From Branchipolynoe longqiensis (taxonomy: Eukaryota > Annelida > Polychaeta > Phyllodocida > Polynoidae): a stretch of 64,000 bases of DNA. A program made the translations under genes and the position numbers. The stretch lies in assembly GCA_030323885.1 (NCBI GenBank), contig CM059189.1:51743661-51807660 (forward strand), written 5' to 3'. The notes under the pieces were generated by a model. It saw only the letters and a program-made list of their open reading frames with translations, ran no database searches and was not told where the DNA came from. Numbering within the stretch: position 1 is the first letter of the stretch; each line of letters opens with the position of its first letter. Of this stretch, positions 1 to 11,282 are shown piece after piece.

Positions 1-60
1 GGGCTATGTCAATGTTGTAGGTTCTGGCTTGTGCCTTACTTCTGCTAATAATACTACTGG

Positions 61-402
61 ACGCGGGGGCCGAATCGATAGAGCGCAGCTTCCCGTGCGG
101 AAGGTCATCAGTTCGATTCCCTGTCGAGCCAAAGCAATGACTTACAAAATTGGTACTTATCGCTACCTATCCTGGCACTCGGCATTATTAGGATAGGGCA
201 AGGACTGGATGGCTCGATGTCAGGATAATGTGACTGAGTGGGATATCAACTCATGGTGCTGGTGGTCTGATTTCCCAGTTGGGCAGCACTATATAACTTA
301 TAAAGTCACCATGAGTGCGCATTGTCACAAGTCGGTACCCATCCTGATATGACCTTGGATGTTGCCAGGACGTAAAACTCCAACAACCAAACCAACTTCT
401 GT
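61..402 (+). repeat. SINE-A copy (tRNA-derived SINE)
   Basis: A tRNA-like head with A-box-like GGGGCCGAATCGATAGAGC and B-box-like AGTTCGATTCC is followed by the family's conserved body. The body includes TTATTAGGATAGGGCAAGGA, TGTGACTGAGTGGGATATCA, CACAAGTCGGTACC and GATGTTGCCAGGACGTAAAA. It ends in CCAACAACCAA. At least 20 copies or fragments occur in this window. Confidence 0.85.
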
Positions 403-460
403 TTATTTGGTTATACATAAGTCTATAACAAATGTAAAACTGCTTTAAGAAGACAGGAGC

Positions 461-785
461 GGGACGTAGCTCAGGTGGTAGAGTGTCCACCTGTGAAGGT
501 GTGGATTATCCCATCAATCCTGCTCAGTGGACACATTTGCAGTTTGGGATATTTTCTGTTCCAACCAGTGGTCCACAACTGGTTCATCAAAGGTTGTGGT
601 ATGTGCTGTCCTGTCTGTGGGAAATTGCATATAAAAGACACCTTGCTGTTTATCGGAAAGAGTAGTCAAGGTGGCGGCAGCAGGTTTACTCAAAAGAAAT
701 ATGTCAGAATGACCATGCGTTTGACATCCAATAGCCAATGATAAGAAAATAAATGCGCGCTAGAGGCGTCATTAAATAAAACAAG
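461..785 (+). repeat. SINE-B copy (widespread molluscan SINE body)
   Basis: The head GACGTAGCTCAGGTGGTAGA is a clear Pol III A box. The body contains GTGGTATGTGCTGTCCTGTC, AAAGAGTAGTCAAGGTGGCG, CAGCAGGTTTACTC and GTCAGAATGACCATGCGTTT. The tail is GGCGTCATTAAATAAAAC. From memory this body and the TTAAATAAAAC tail are typical of a SINE lineage spread across molluscs. It is the best single clue to the organism. Confidence 0.85.
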
Positions 786-2062
786 CTATTTAAAAAAATG
801 AAAGACACAGTACTTACTATAATTAAGGAAGACAGTGCATCTTAATTAGCATCACAGATTGCTGGCTGGCATTGCGGTTATTAAGAGATAGTTGCCATCT
901 GAAGTAATTTCGCCCCACATTAATTTACCAACAGAAAGAAAAAAACCTGCGGGTAAATACCGGAAAACATGCATAATTAACGGAGCCTTGATGAGCATTC
1001 TGCCCGCGTACATGGTAGAGGTCAATGAGTGCATTCAGGAGGCCGCGCCGTCTAGTGAGCAGACGAGGAACCAGTCAACGCACAAAGACACGTACACTTA
1101 CATGTATAATAGAATAACCGCACTTGTATATATTTAAAATCTAACATTTAAAATCTGACCGTCCGAGCAGGTCTGGAGGCGGTAGTGACCAGATGGAGCT
1201 GGTATCAGGGTGGCCAGGAGCCACTTACAGGTGGCGCCATGGTGGCAGAAGCAGGAACTAACTACTGTCACAGTAGGATAGTATAGACGGGATCACGGTT
1301 CCGACTGCACATGCACTGAAAACGGAGTTGGCAGCAAAGCAAATGTGAATGGCCATTGAGTTTGTCAATACGCGGAGGGAAAACTTCGATTTTATTCAAA
1401 TTGAATAGAAATACATAATAATTTGGCATAAACATGCATGCACACATGCAATATAATGATCTGATGAATATAGCTAAGACAAAACTATCCATAGGTAAAC
1501 TTTTTGAGCTAGGAATCATACAGAAAACAATCTTGTTCTAAATATTAAAATGCTAAATGTGTCAACATACACTTGTTTCAGAGAAATGTATAACCAATAT
1601 CTGATTAACCCTACTCATTTTCTAGTTCTACATATGTCATTAGCCATAGGATATAAATAAAAACATTAATAAAATAAGTAAAACTGACTCTGGCTATGAC
1701 ACTAACACTAGTCTGAGTGGCCAGATTTGTCTAAATCTAAATGCACATGGCATAAGATGTGCATATTATATTGATGTAAATGCAATGCTGGATAAAAGAT
1801 TAATATCTTAATTTATTAATATATTTGTTTAGTTGGTATTCTATGTTTCAAACAAGAGCTGAGATGAGCTGAAACTAGCACATTTCATAGCTGCACCCAG
1901 TGTATTAGCATGTGTGTATTAGCATGTGCGATGTGCTTCTCGCGGGTTTGTTTTGCTCTGACGCATCCCACAATGCACCGCGCCGTTGGAATGATGATGT
2001 AGTCTATTAGTAGGTAATAACTAATATATAGAAGAGAACTGATAAGTGGTATTGTCCTTGTT
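786..2062. other. No gene seen; repeat fragments
   Basis: AT-rich sequence without supported ORFs. 1353-1410 matches the start of repeat E (CATTGAGTTTG then TTTTATTCAAA and AATAGAAAT). 1880-2010 (CATAGCTGCACCC to GGAATGATG) resembles 32062-32170, so it is a dispersed repeat. Confidence 0.5.
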
Positions 2063-2079
2063 TATATTCCCATAATCAA

Positions 2080-4395
2080 TCAATCAATAATTCCATCCTC
2101 TAGTCGAGGGTTGGATGCAATGGTTCTCCACTTGTCCCGATGTTGTGCTGTTCTGATAGACTGTGAATAATTCAAGCCTGTCCACTGTGAAATATTTGTG
2201 AACCATGATGTTCTTGGTCTCCCTCTCCCTCTGCTGCCATTCACCTTCCCTTCCAACAATGTACGGTATATTGAACTCTGACGAATGATGTGGCCAAAAT
2301 AAATAAGTTTCTTTGTCTGTATAGTGGCAAACAAGCTTTTCTTATTTTTAATTTTTCTGAGAACTTCTTTGTTGGTGATCTTCTTTGTCCATGATATGTT
2401 CATCATCCTTCGATAAGTCCACATCTCAAATGCTGCTAAACGTTTGTACATTTTCTTAGAGATTGTCCATGTCTCTGCCCCATACATTAGAGTAGACCAC
2501 ACATAACACTGAAGAATACGCTTCCTTGTTTGTATTAATATCTTACTTGATGTTAACATTCTATACATTTTGGAGAATGTTGTTCGGGCTATTGTTATCC
2601 TTCTTTTAATTTCTTCCTCACATCTCCCATCATTTGTAATCTTTTGTCCGAGATATATGAATTCGGATACTAGTTCTATGTTTGTGCCATCTATGATTAT
2701 ATTGACGTTTGGTTTATCTGTCTTTTTACTTATAGCCATTGTTTTGGTCTTCCTGGCATTCATCTTCATGTTGAATAGTATTCCAGCTTTATTGATTCTA
2801 TTCACTATATCTTGTAGGTTTTTCTCACTGTCTGCTAGTATTACACTGTCATCGGCATATCTAAGATTGTTGATGTTCATGCCACCTATTGTCACTCCCT
2901 TGCAATCTTCAATGTGTCTGAAAATCATCTCTGTGTACAGGTTAAATAGACATGGTGACAATACACACCCCTGTCGAACTCCTCGTTTAATCATAACTTC
3001 ATCCAATAGGCCCTGCTCCATTTTTATAAATGCACGTTGTGTCCAGTATAAGTTCACAATTAGTTTAATGTCTTTGCCATTGACACCAATATCTTGTAAA
3101 CATTTGATTAATAGTTCATGATTGACTCGGTCGAAGGCCTTCTCATAGTCAATAAAGCAGGCATAAACATCCTGGTTCACTTCACAATAACGTTCACAAA
3201 TCATTCTCATATTGAAAATCCCTTCACGTGTACCTCTTCCAGATATAAACCCACTTTGTACGTTACTGATTTGTTCTTCAATTTTCTGTCTGTTTCTCAG
3301 TAAAATTATTTTCAGGATCATCTTCAACATATGACTCATCAGGCTTAGTGTTCTGTACTCAGTACACAATGTTGGTTTTAGCTTCTTTGGGAGTCGTACA
3401 AATATGGATTCATTCATATTCAATGGTATAAATCCAGTCTCATAGATGTCAGTTACTAGCTTATGAATGATTTGAATCCCCACTTCATCTAGTCCTTTTA
3501 TCATTTCTGATGTTACCTGGTCACTTCCAGGAGCCTTACCTGCCTTTAGATCATTGATAGCCTTCTCAACCTCTGATACTAATATAATATTCCCATCTTC
3601 TTTCTCAATTGTGGGTGGGTTCCCTCTGTCATCATTGTATAGTTCGTTTACATATTCTTCCCATCTGGACTTTATTTCATCTTCTTCAAAGAGCATTTTG
3701 CCGTCTTTGTTCTTGATACATTTACTGCTTCTCTGTCTGTATCCTTGACCTGTTATCTCTTTCACTTTCTTGTGCATCTCTCTTGAACGATGTTGAGACT
3801 CAAGTTGTTCCACTACTTCACACTTCTTATTCCACCATTCATCTTTAGCTTTTTTGCATTCATCTTCTATTTCATTCTTCAGGTGTTTGTATTTAGGTGG
3901 ATCAGTGGTTTTCACTTTCTTCCTTTCTGCCATCTTTTCTAGTATGGTTTGCGTCATCCATGATTGCTTTGTCTCTCGTTTTTTATTTGGTAACAGCTCC
4001 TCTGCTGACTTGACCATGCTTTCTCTGAGAGCTTCCCATTCCATTTCAATGTTGTTATACTCTCTCTGAGGAGTTTCTTCATTCATCAGTACACTGAATT
4101 TGTTATGAACAGAGACATTATACTTAGTTCTGTATTTTGCATCTTTTAACATGTTCATATCCATTTGAATGTTGTTTTTAATTTTGTTCTGCTGTTTCAA
4201 TTTCACTACCATACTGATTACTACTGGATTATGATCCGAACATATGTCAGCACCTGGATATGTCCTTGCCTGTTTGATACAATTTCGATATCGTTGGTTG
4301 ACAAGAATGTAATCGATCTGGTTCCGACATACATCACCAGGGCTCTTCCATGTATATAGTCTTCTCTTTGGATGTTCAAATAAGGTGTTAGCAAT
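2080..4395 (-). pseudogene. LINE reverse transcriptase frame with the endonuclease C-terminus
   Basis: The frame is open from about 4395, upstream of the first ATG at 4212. The stretch before that ATG encodes ANTLFEHPKRRLYTWKSPGD and then SDHNPVVIS, the end of the endonuclease. The reverse transcriptase follows with INDLKAGKAPGSDQVTSEMI, FIDYEKAFDRVNHELL (motif A), GVRQGCVLSPCLFNLY (motif B) and LRYADDSVILA (motif C, catalytic YADD). The C-terminal region matches RTE elements. The RT itself has no internal stop, so the element may have died recently. Confidence 0.88.
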
Positions 4396-4404
4396 TACTA
4401 GTTT

Positions 4405-5124
4405 TTATGTCAAACAGAAATTTATCAAGTATTCACCACGATCATTTCTCTCACCTAAGCCAAATCTTCCTGTTACTGGATATTCATGTTGTTCTCCAAC
4501 TTTCGCATTCCAATCGCCCATAACAATTGTTATTTCTCCAGACTTGGTGTATTCCATTACCTTTTTGATGCTGTCATAGAACTCGTTGACTTCTTCATCA
4601 TCGTGATCTGAGGTTGGTGCATAAACTTGCAGAATGTTTATATTGAACGGTTTTCCCCTCAGCTTCATCATAATAATTCTGTCAGATACTGGCCAGAATC
4701 CAATCATTGTGGCGGCAATGGACTTCTTCATCATAATTCCAACGCCATACTGATGTTTTTCATCTCCAGAATATATCATATCTACCTCACTATCACCTAT
4801 CCTCCCGTCACCCGTCCATCTCGTCTCAGCTATACCTAGGATGTCAAGGTTTAGCGCTGTCATTTCCACTTTCAGGTTGTCATATCGGCCTGGTTTGTAC
4901 AATGTTCGTACATTCCATGTACCAATCTTTAGCACCTTTCCTCCAGTTTTCAGTTGCCTGACATCAGATGCATACCTTCCTATTTTAGGCTTTGAGTTTA
5001 CATTGTCATTACGAGGTTTCTTAATAGTTGAAGGAAAGGTGCCTCCACTGTAGCTATTAGAAGGCTTCCCCGCAGAGGGACCAGAGTTGTCTCCATCTCT
5101 AAATTTGTTTCCATTAATTACCAT
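4405..5124 (-). pseudogene. LINE endonuclease (EEP family), N-terminal part, frameshifted
   Basis: The 239-residue frame begins with a low-complexity leader. At about residue 66 it enters the endonuclease/exonuclease/phosphatase fold: LKIGTWNVRTL (first strand), then GIAETRWTGDG with the catalytic-type Glu, YAPTSDHDDEE, and IVMGDWNAKVG. It stops in the fold. The missing piece, ending in the catalytic SDHNPVV, is in a different frame just downstream (4213-4395). One indel therefore separates the halves. The enzyme nicks target DNA to prime reverse transcription. Confidence 0.85.
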
Positions 5125-5600
5125 TGCTTACTATGGGTAAATACTTGGTAGGTTCCCCTTCCTTTCCAAGGTGACTGGCCACTTACTCATCTTTGTCAGA
5201 GTGTGCCCTGATGAGCCACATCATCTTGCTGTTACACCTTCAAAGCTATTGATCTTCTAACTCATCTGCTGCTCCAGTCTTCATGCACTTGAAGGGGTGA
5301 TATCCCCTGACCACACCAACAAAGTTGATGTGCACCGCACTTAGTTTAGGCCGACAATTGAGTCGGTATGGCCGCTGGTGTGCACTACCAACTTCTGGTC
5401 TTCCCATAAATGGGACTAGCCGCACGGCAGCGGGGGTTTTAAATCAGAGTTTACCTTCTCCTAGATGAGCAGTCAGCCAAGATTGACGAGCCCCACCTGC
5501 CCGAAGCATCTGGTTTTGAGGCGCCAGAGATCCACCTTTGCCCCTTCTCCCGTCAGTAGAAACAGTTTCGCCTCGTGAAGGCCGGGAGTTGGACTTGGTT
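5125..5600 (-). mobile_element. Probable 5' UTR of the RTE LINE
   Basis: Contiguous with the endonuclease frame and without ORFs. It is GC-richer than the flanks and ends where AT-rich microsatellite begins. Assignment rests on position only, because the truncated second copy does not reach this region. Confidence 0.5.
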
Positions 5601-5721
5601 ATCAGAGGCTGTTTGATACGCATGCCATGAGAAAGTACTTTATAGGTAGTGAGAGCTTATCCTCACTATCTCTTCCGGCAATAATAACCTTGAAACCATT
5701 CCCATAATAGATTATATTATA

Positions 5722-6160
5722 TAGAGCATATATATATATATATGTATATATATATACGTATATACACCTACATAGAGAATAGAATAGCCGTGCATCTACG
5801 TATGTATATACGCATTTACCTGTCAGCGCACTGAGATAAGTACATATACATAGAGAATAGAATAACCACACTTTTATATCTTTGAAGTATAAACATTATA
5901 CAAATATAAAGGTGCGCAGGAATAGTTATTCGTTTCTCGATTATATTGATTTGTCATTATTATTATTATTACTATTATTTGTTACCCGGTTTGTTATATT
6001 ATTATTATTGTATTTCGCCAAATCCCGTTCCCTCCCGTTCCGCTCATGTTACTGCGGTCAAAGTGGACGGTGGCTGCGCGATCCGCGACTCGGATGATTA
6101 GGAATTATTTCTTCTTCTTCTTCTTCTTATAATAATAATAATTATTATTATTACTCTAAA
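5722..6160. repeat. TA and ATT microsatellites plus a repeat-O flank
   Basis: TA/TATG tracts at 5727-5765 are followed by ATT and CTT trinucleotide runs at 5955-6010 and 6110-6150. ORFs here are artefacts of the repeats. Confidence 0.85.
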
Positions 6161-6225
6161 CACTGTACTGCCTCCTTCATTTGTCATGACTGGTGGCGCC
6201 ACCTGCGGCCCTCCCCGGTAGCCGT
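6160..6225 (-). repeat. Repeat-O copy with the GGTGGCGCCACC palindrome
   Basis: TGACTGGTGGCGCCACCTGC next to GTACTGCCTCCTTCAT. The same arrangement, inverted, is at 32905-32955, with further copies at 48790-48815 and 54445-54475. Confidence 0.6.
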
Positions 6226-6269
6226 ATACCCGGAAAACATCACTGGCATCGGAGGATCTTTTCTATATA

Positions 6270-6772
6270 CAGTATAACCCCCTTAAACCAAACTTGAAGG
6301 GACCCTAGAAATTTGTTTGGATTAGCCGATCATTGGTCTAACCGAGCTTTGGCTTAGACTTTGACTTCGAGTAAGCATGTATTGCGCATGTAATATAAAA
6401 TGTATGTGGACACTTTGATTATTGTTTTTTTAAATGTATATATAGTATAACCCTGTTAAACCAAGCTCAGTTAAACCCAACAATCGGTTAATCCAAACTT
6501 TTTTCGGCGGCCCTTCAAAATACTACCATTTATAAAATAAAAAAGTTGGTGGGGTCTCAAATGACCTTATAACCACATGACAGTTTGGTTTAACCATACC
6601 GGTAGTGGCCTGGGGTCGACAATTCTGTTTGGATTAACCGATAATTTGGATTAACCGACTTTGGTTTAACCAACTTTTTATATGATAAATGGTAGTATTT
6701 GTCCGGGCCGCTGAAAAAAGTTTGTATTAACCGATCGTTTGGTTTAACCAAGCTTGGTTTAAATGGGTTATT
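6270..6772 (-). mobile_element. MITE-C copy, reverse orientation
   Basis: It starts CAGTATAACCCCCTTAAACC and contains repeated GGTTAATCCAAAC / GTTTGGATTAACCG words. It mirrors the copy at 7045-7537. A third internal terminus (TAGTATAACCCTGTTAAACC) lies at 6449. The CAGT end and TA target suggest a pogo/Tigger-related non-autonomous element. Confidence 0.75.
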
Positions 6773-6977
6773 TATGGCAATTTATGTGTATATATATGCT
6801 GTATAAGCCATTATTATATTAGTATAATAGGCCAGAAGATCCCATCTACTCCCTAGCCACTAAGTCATCGGCTGGTTACCTCTACTTATCAGGTCATCTA
6901 CTGGCACCACCTGACTTCCCCACATCGCGCCACCTACTCGCCCACGCCTCAGTAGCCATTTCGCTCACTCACTGTGC

Positions 6978-6984
6978 CGCTAAA

Positions 6985-7044
<60 letters not shown>
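6978..7044. repeat. (TA)n microsatellite between inverted MITE-C copies
   Basis: Uninterrupted TA after a short TATG stretch, directly abutting the CAGTACAATCC terminus. Confidence 0.95.
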
Positions 7045-7047
<3 letters not shown>

Positions 7048-7537
7048 TACAATCCCGTTAAACCAAGCTCGGTTAAACCAAACGATCGGTTAATCCAAAC
7101 ATTTTTCGGTGGCCCGGCAAAATACTAACATTTATCATACCAAAAAGTTGGTGAAATCAAAGTCTCTTAATCCAAGCAAAATTGTCGGGCTAGAGGCCAC
7201 TTCCGGTATGGTTAAACCAAACTTGCATATGGTTATAAAGTCATCTGACACTTTTTTTATATGATAAATGGTAGTATTTTGCGGGGCTGGAAAATGTTTG
7301 GATCAACCGATCATTTGGTTTAACCAAGCTTAGTTTAGCGGGGTTATACTGTATTTACATTAAAAAAAAAAACAATAATCAAAGTGTCCACATACATTGT
7401 ATATTACATTCATAATGCACCCACGTGTTTGCCAAAACCAAGTCAAAGTTAAAGCCAGAGCTCGATTAAACCAATGATCGGTTAATCCAAACACATTTGT
7501 AGGGTCACTTCAAGTTTGGTTTAACGGGGTTATACTG
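7045..7537 (+). mobile_element. MITE-C copy, forward
   Basis: Left end CAGTACAATCCCGTTAAACC and right end GTTTAACGGGGTTATACTG are terminal inverted repeats. An internal GCGGGGTTATACTG at 7338-7351 is a further terminus, so the unit looks like a roughly 305-bp element fused to a 190-bp tail with its own end. Confidence 0.8.
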
Positions 7538-7543
7538 TATATA

Positions 7544-7600
<57 letters not shown>

Positions 7601-7602
7601 GC
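7538..7602. repeat. (TA)n(CA)n microsatellite
   Basis: TATATG/TA repeats pass into CACACACAC at 7586-7600. Confidence 0.95.
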
Positions 7603-7889
7603 CCGGTAAGTGATGTCCGAGTGTGGCCTGAGGCCTGATAGTGTGGGTCGGAGACAGAGAGCCCCGTGCAGTACGTGGGGGCTCGGTGTAGGGGCGGGCT
7701 TGGCGACGTGTTCACGTGTTGGGGGCTGCCCAAGGTGGTCATCAGGCACAGCCGGGTGTGTCGGCATATACAGGTCCCTTTGTGGTACTCAGAAAGACAC
7801 AGGTGCCAAAGTGGAGGCACGCACCGCGACTGTCTCCACGTCGAACCTGCTCCAGTCACCTTTAGTCACGCTCGGTGCTTCCCCGCCCC

Positions 7890-8106
7890 CTTTTTTTCTC
7901 TCTCTTTTTCTTTCTCTCTCTTTCTCTCTCTGTTTCTTTCTCTCTCTCTCTGTTTCTCTCTCTCTGTTTCTTTCTCTATCTGTTTCTTTCTCTCTGTTTC
8001 TTTCTCTCTCTCTCTCTCTGTTTCTTTCTCTCTCTCTGTTTCTTTCTTTCTCTCTCTCTGTTTCTTTCTCTCTCTGTTTCTTTCTCTCTCTGTTTATTTC
8101 TTTTCT
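7890..8106. repeat. Polypyrimidine TTTCTCTC low-complexity tract
   Basis: Repeats of TTTC and TCTC with scattered TCTGTTTC. The Ser/Leu/Phe- or Arg/Glu-rich ORFs across it are artefacts. Such mirror-like polypyrimidine can form triplex DNA. Confidence 0.92.
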
Positions 8107-8118
8107 ACAACGCATTAC

Positions 8119-8452
8119 AGGACTCGGTGGCCGAATCGGTAGAGCACGGGCCTCTCGTGTGTGAGATTGGGAGTTTGGTTCCTGGTTGAGTCAAACCAAT
8201 GACTTACAAAATTGATACTTGTCGCTTCCCAGCTTGGCGCTCGGTATTAATAGAATAGGGCAAGGACTGGCTTAACTCAGTGTCAGGATAATGTGACTGA
8301 CCGGGATATCAGGTCATGGTTCCGGCAGCCTGATTTCCCAGTGAGGCAACACTAAAAGTCACCATGAGTGCGCACTGCCACAAGTCAGTACCCGTCCTAA
8401 TAATCTTAGATGTTGCCAAGACGAAAAACTCCAACAACCAACCAACCTCTCA
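8119..8452 (+). repeat. SINE-A copy, full length
   Basis: The head is GGACTCGGTGGCCGAATCGG with GTAGAGC, then a B-box-like GGTTCCTGGTTGAGTC. The body is complete and the tail is CCAACAACCAACCAAC. Confidence 0.87.
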
Positions 8453-8543
8453 CCTGGACTGTGCGCGCCACCTGGTGTCATACCCCGTCGACATGATCAC
8501 ATACCAAAAGGGGAGGTTTCCTGTTTAGGGGTGCCCCCTTATA

Positions 8544-9004
8544 GGCCGTAATCGATTAACGCCACCCGGGCGACTCGGGTCACCCGAGTTGTCAGAATTT
8601 CAAATCGAACACCGCGAGTGGAGTCGACAAAAACACGTGCCGTGTGCAAAACGACCCGACGCAAGTAACCCACCTCTTGGCTGGGGTTTGCTAGGAACGA
8701 TGACGTCACACCTGGGCTGGTACCTGTAGGATAACAGTTACCAGTATAAATCCTATTCGCTGTTTTAATGCTTTTTTTTAAATAACCCAGATTGTCAGCT
8801 TATACGATCATAAAATACTTTAAATCCTATTTTGCTGTATTTACATTGGTTATTAAAACAAATAATTAGGTTTTAGATTAAGCCACCATTTTTTACACCC
8901 CGAGCACGGAGAAGCGCATTCGTTTATTCAACCCTAGTCTGTAGGATGTGCGCATGCGCCAAAAAGTGGCTCGGGTGACCCGAGTTGATTAATCGATTAC
9001 GCCC
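8544..9004 (+). mobile_element. MITE-D copy
   Basis: The ends are GGCCGTAATCGATTAACGCC and GATTAATCGATTACGCCC, with subterminal GACTCGGGTCACCCGAG and TCGGGTGACCCGAG. The second copy is at 15649-16112, with the same interior (GTGGAGTCGACAAA and CACCTCTTGGCTGGGGTTTG). Confidence 0.75.
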
Positions 9005-9490
9005 TCAATGTTTATAAACATCGTGTATGCGCGCGCAGCTTGGCTGCAGAACGAATGCACACTGCCATTGAGTTTGCCGGTATGTGCAGTGCAAAATGTC
9101 AGTTTTATTCAAAATTAATACAAAGGCAAAGACCCAACAATGTACATTTAATATAATCCGGTTGCTAAACATGTTTTCTGTATGTGTTCCAAGCGGTTTG
9201 TTTCTGGGTGGTGTAGTTTTAGAGATATTTAATTTTTTCTGTTTGAAGATTGCTCATGGCCATTGACAATGCATTAAAGCGGCCAGCTATCCGCCGCGTG
9301 GAAAACAAACGAACTCGGAAATAGTTCAGATGTGTGCCACAGGGGTGGTGCATGCTTAGTACTGAACCTTTCCACTTGGTGGTGTACAGGAGAGTGACCT
9401 AGATGAGGGTAATTGGCATTGAGTTTGCTGGAACGCGCAGTGCGAAACGTTAGTTTTATTCAAAATTAATAGAAATCCAGAACCCTAACC
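9005..9490 (+). repeat. Repeat-E composite (two copies)
   Basis: AATGTTTATAAACAT palindrome, TTGGCTGCAGAACGA, then the E unit CATTGAGTTTGCCGG to GCTCATGGCCATTGACAATG. The E unit contains TTTTATTCAAAATTAATA and TATGTGTTCCAAGCGGTTTG. A partial second E unit begins at 9416. Other copies: 11636-11850, 13262-13500, 13520-13725, and minus-strand copies at 16968-17350. Confidence 0.7.
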
Positions 9491-9492
9491 TT

Positions 9493-9752
9493 GAGGAAAT
9501 ATATTTGTGTAATGTGAAATATATGTTAGTACAATTACATTGCATAATTCAATGAGAAACAGATATAGATGAAAAAGTTTTTTTGTTGTTGAATATAAAA
9601 AAAGTCCTGCAGTGGAGGGGGTTTGAACACACACAACCAAACAACTTCTATTCACAAGTCCTACACTCTAACCACTAGGCCACAGAGACCACACATAATT
9701 GCTACCCTCAGTTCAGGCTATTTGTGTAGAGGACATCACATATAAAACGTGT
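9493..9752 (-). repeat. Left outer arm of the palindrome: tRNA-like unit
   Basis: The minus strand carries GTGGCCTAGTGGTTAGAGTG (A box) and GTTCAAACCCCCTCCACTGC (B box), flanked by TTTTATATGTGATGTCCTCT and TTCTCATTGAATTATGCA. The same unit in the opposite direction is 11023-11282, alike by eye at roughly 85 percent. Confidence 0.75.
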
Positions 9753-9789
9753 GTGTGTATGTGTTTGTTTTGTTTGTTGTTGTTTTACA

Positions 9790-10080
9790 TGCTAGCACCA
9801 TCTAAGGTCATATCAGGACAGGTACCGACTTGTGACAGTGTGCACTAATGGCAACTTTATCATGCCCCACTGGAATACCAGGCCACCAGCACCATGACCT
9901 GATATCCCACTCAGTCACATTGTCCTGACACTGAGCCAACCAGTCCTTGTCCTATCCTAATAATGCCAAGCGCCAGACTAGGAAGCAACAAGTATCAATT
10001 TTAAAGTCATTGGTTTGACTCGACCAGGATTCAAACTCACAACCCCACGATCTAACAACACGGGAGACGGATGCTCTAAC
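9790..10080 (-). repeat. SINE-A copy, left inner arm of the palindrome
   Basis: Reads from the ACATGCTAGCACCATCTAAG tail back to the tRNA-like head near 10080. It shares the uncommon variants CTGGAATACC and CAGACTAGGAAGCAACAAG with its mirror copy at 10083-10345. Confidence 0.85.
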
Positions 10081-10082
10081 TC

Positions 10083-10345
10083 GAATCCTGGTCGAGTCAA
10101 ACCAATGACTTTAAAATTGATACTTGTTGCTTCCTAGTCTGGCGCTCGGCATTATTAGGATAGGACAAGGACTGGTTGGCTCAGTGTCATGATAATGTGA
10201 CTGAGTGGGATATCAGGTCATGGTACTGGTGGCATGGTATTCCAGTGGGGCAGCACTATAGAGTTGCCATGCGCGCGCACTGTCACAAGTCGGTACCTGT
10301 CCTGATATGACCTTAGATGTTGCTAGGATGTAAAACAACACACAA
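10083..10345 (+). repeat. SINE-A copy, right inner arm of the palindrome
   Basis: Starts CGAATCCTGGTCGAGTCAAA and ends at ATGTTGCTAGGATGTAAAAC. It is the mirror of 9790-10035, with some substitutions, so the two arms are diverged. Confidence 0.85.
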
Positions 10346-10349
10346 AAAA

Positions 10350-10703
10350 CGTATGTACGTATGTACGCACAAACATATGTACGTACATACGTACGTACAT
10401 ACATACATACGTATGTACGTACATATGTACATACATACATGCATGCATACACATGTACATACATACATACATACATATGTACATACATACGTACATACAT
10501 ATGTGCATATGTACATACGTACGTACATACGTATGTATGTACATATGTATGTATGTACATACATACGTATGTCTCTATACATACATACATGCGTAAATAC
10601 ATGTAAATATATGTGTGCGTACGTACGTACGTACGTACGTACATACGTACGCACGCACGCATGCACACACACACACGCACGCACGCACGCACGCACGCAC
10701 ACA

Positions 10704-10763
<60 letters not shown>

Positions 10764-11022
10764 CCACGCACGTACGTACGTACGTACGTACGTACGTACG
10801 TACGCACGCACGCACGTACGTACGTACGTACGTACGTACGTACGTACGTACGTACGTACGTACGTACGTACGTACGTACGCACGTACGTACGTACGTACG
10901 TACGTACGTACGTACGTACGTACGTACGTACGTACGTACGTACGTACGTACGTACGTACGTACGTACGTACGTACGTACGTACGTACGTACGTACGTACG
11001 TACGTACGTACGTACGTACAAA
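10350..11022. repeat. Expanded CGTA/CATA/CACG microsatellite
   Basis: Mixed GTAC/CATA words at 10350-10625, CACG repeats at 10660-10765, then almost pure CGTA to 11020. All long Tyr/Val/Arg/Thr ORFs here are artefacts. CGTA is self-complementary in register (TACG/CGTA), so single strands can form hairpins. Confidence 0.95.
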
Positions 11023-11282
11023 CCTTTTATATGTGATGTCCTATACACAAATACCCTGAAGTGAGACTACTAATTATGTGGGGTCTCTGTGGCCTAGTGG
11101 TTAGAGTGTTGAACTTGTAATCTGAAGTTGTTTGGTGGTGTGGGTTCAAACCCCATCCACAGCAGAACACTTTTTACATTCATCAACAAAAAAAAACGTT
11201 TTTCATTTTTTCTGTTTCTCATTGAATTATGCATTGTAATTGTACTAACACATATTTTACATTACACAAATATATTTCCTGA
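11023..11282 (+). repeat. Right outer arm of the palindrome: tRNA-like unit
   Basis: GGTCTCTGTGGCCTAGTGGT, TAGAGTG and GGGTTCAAACCCCATCC are A- and B-box-like. Flanking sequence matches the left arm in inverse order. It may be a tRNA-derived SINE family of its own. Confidence 0.7.

Larger units (their letters stand above)
2063..5600 (-). mobile_element. RTE-clade LINE, nearly full length, disabled
   Basis: Minus-strand non-LTR retrotransposon. In element order it has a 5' region (about 5600-5125), an apurinic endonuclease frame, a reverse transcriptase frame, and a 3' end in ATTG repeats (2080-2094 read on the minus strand). The C-terminal order of an IKRR segment, an MYGAETW segment, a YFGHIIR segment and a GRGRPRTSW segment is that of RTE/BovB-like LINEs. 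A second, truncated copy of the same family lies at 27742-28470 and ends in the same 3' sequence. A frameshift near 4385-4405 splits the endonuclease. Confidence 0.85.

Noticed and set aside
7610..8189. Ser/Leu/Phe-rich ORFs resembling multi-pass membrane proteins
   Set aside because: Hydrophobic runs come from TTTCTCTC low complexity. All three frames and the reverse strand are open for the same reason.
10213..11064. Long Tyr/Val/Arg/Thr- and His/Ala/Arg-rich ORFs on both strands
   Set aside because: They are translations of CGTA and CACG tetranucleotide repeats in several frames at once, with no non-repetitive domain.
9493..11282. Palindrome as a sequencing fold-back artefact
   Set aside because: Arms differ by many substitutions and small indels, which an artefact from one molecule would not show.
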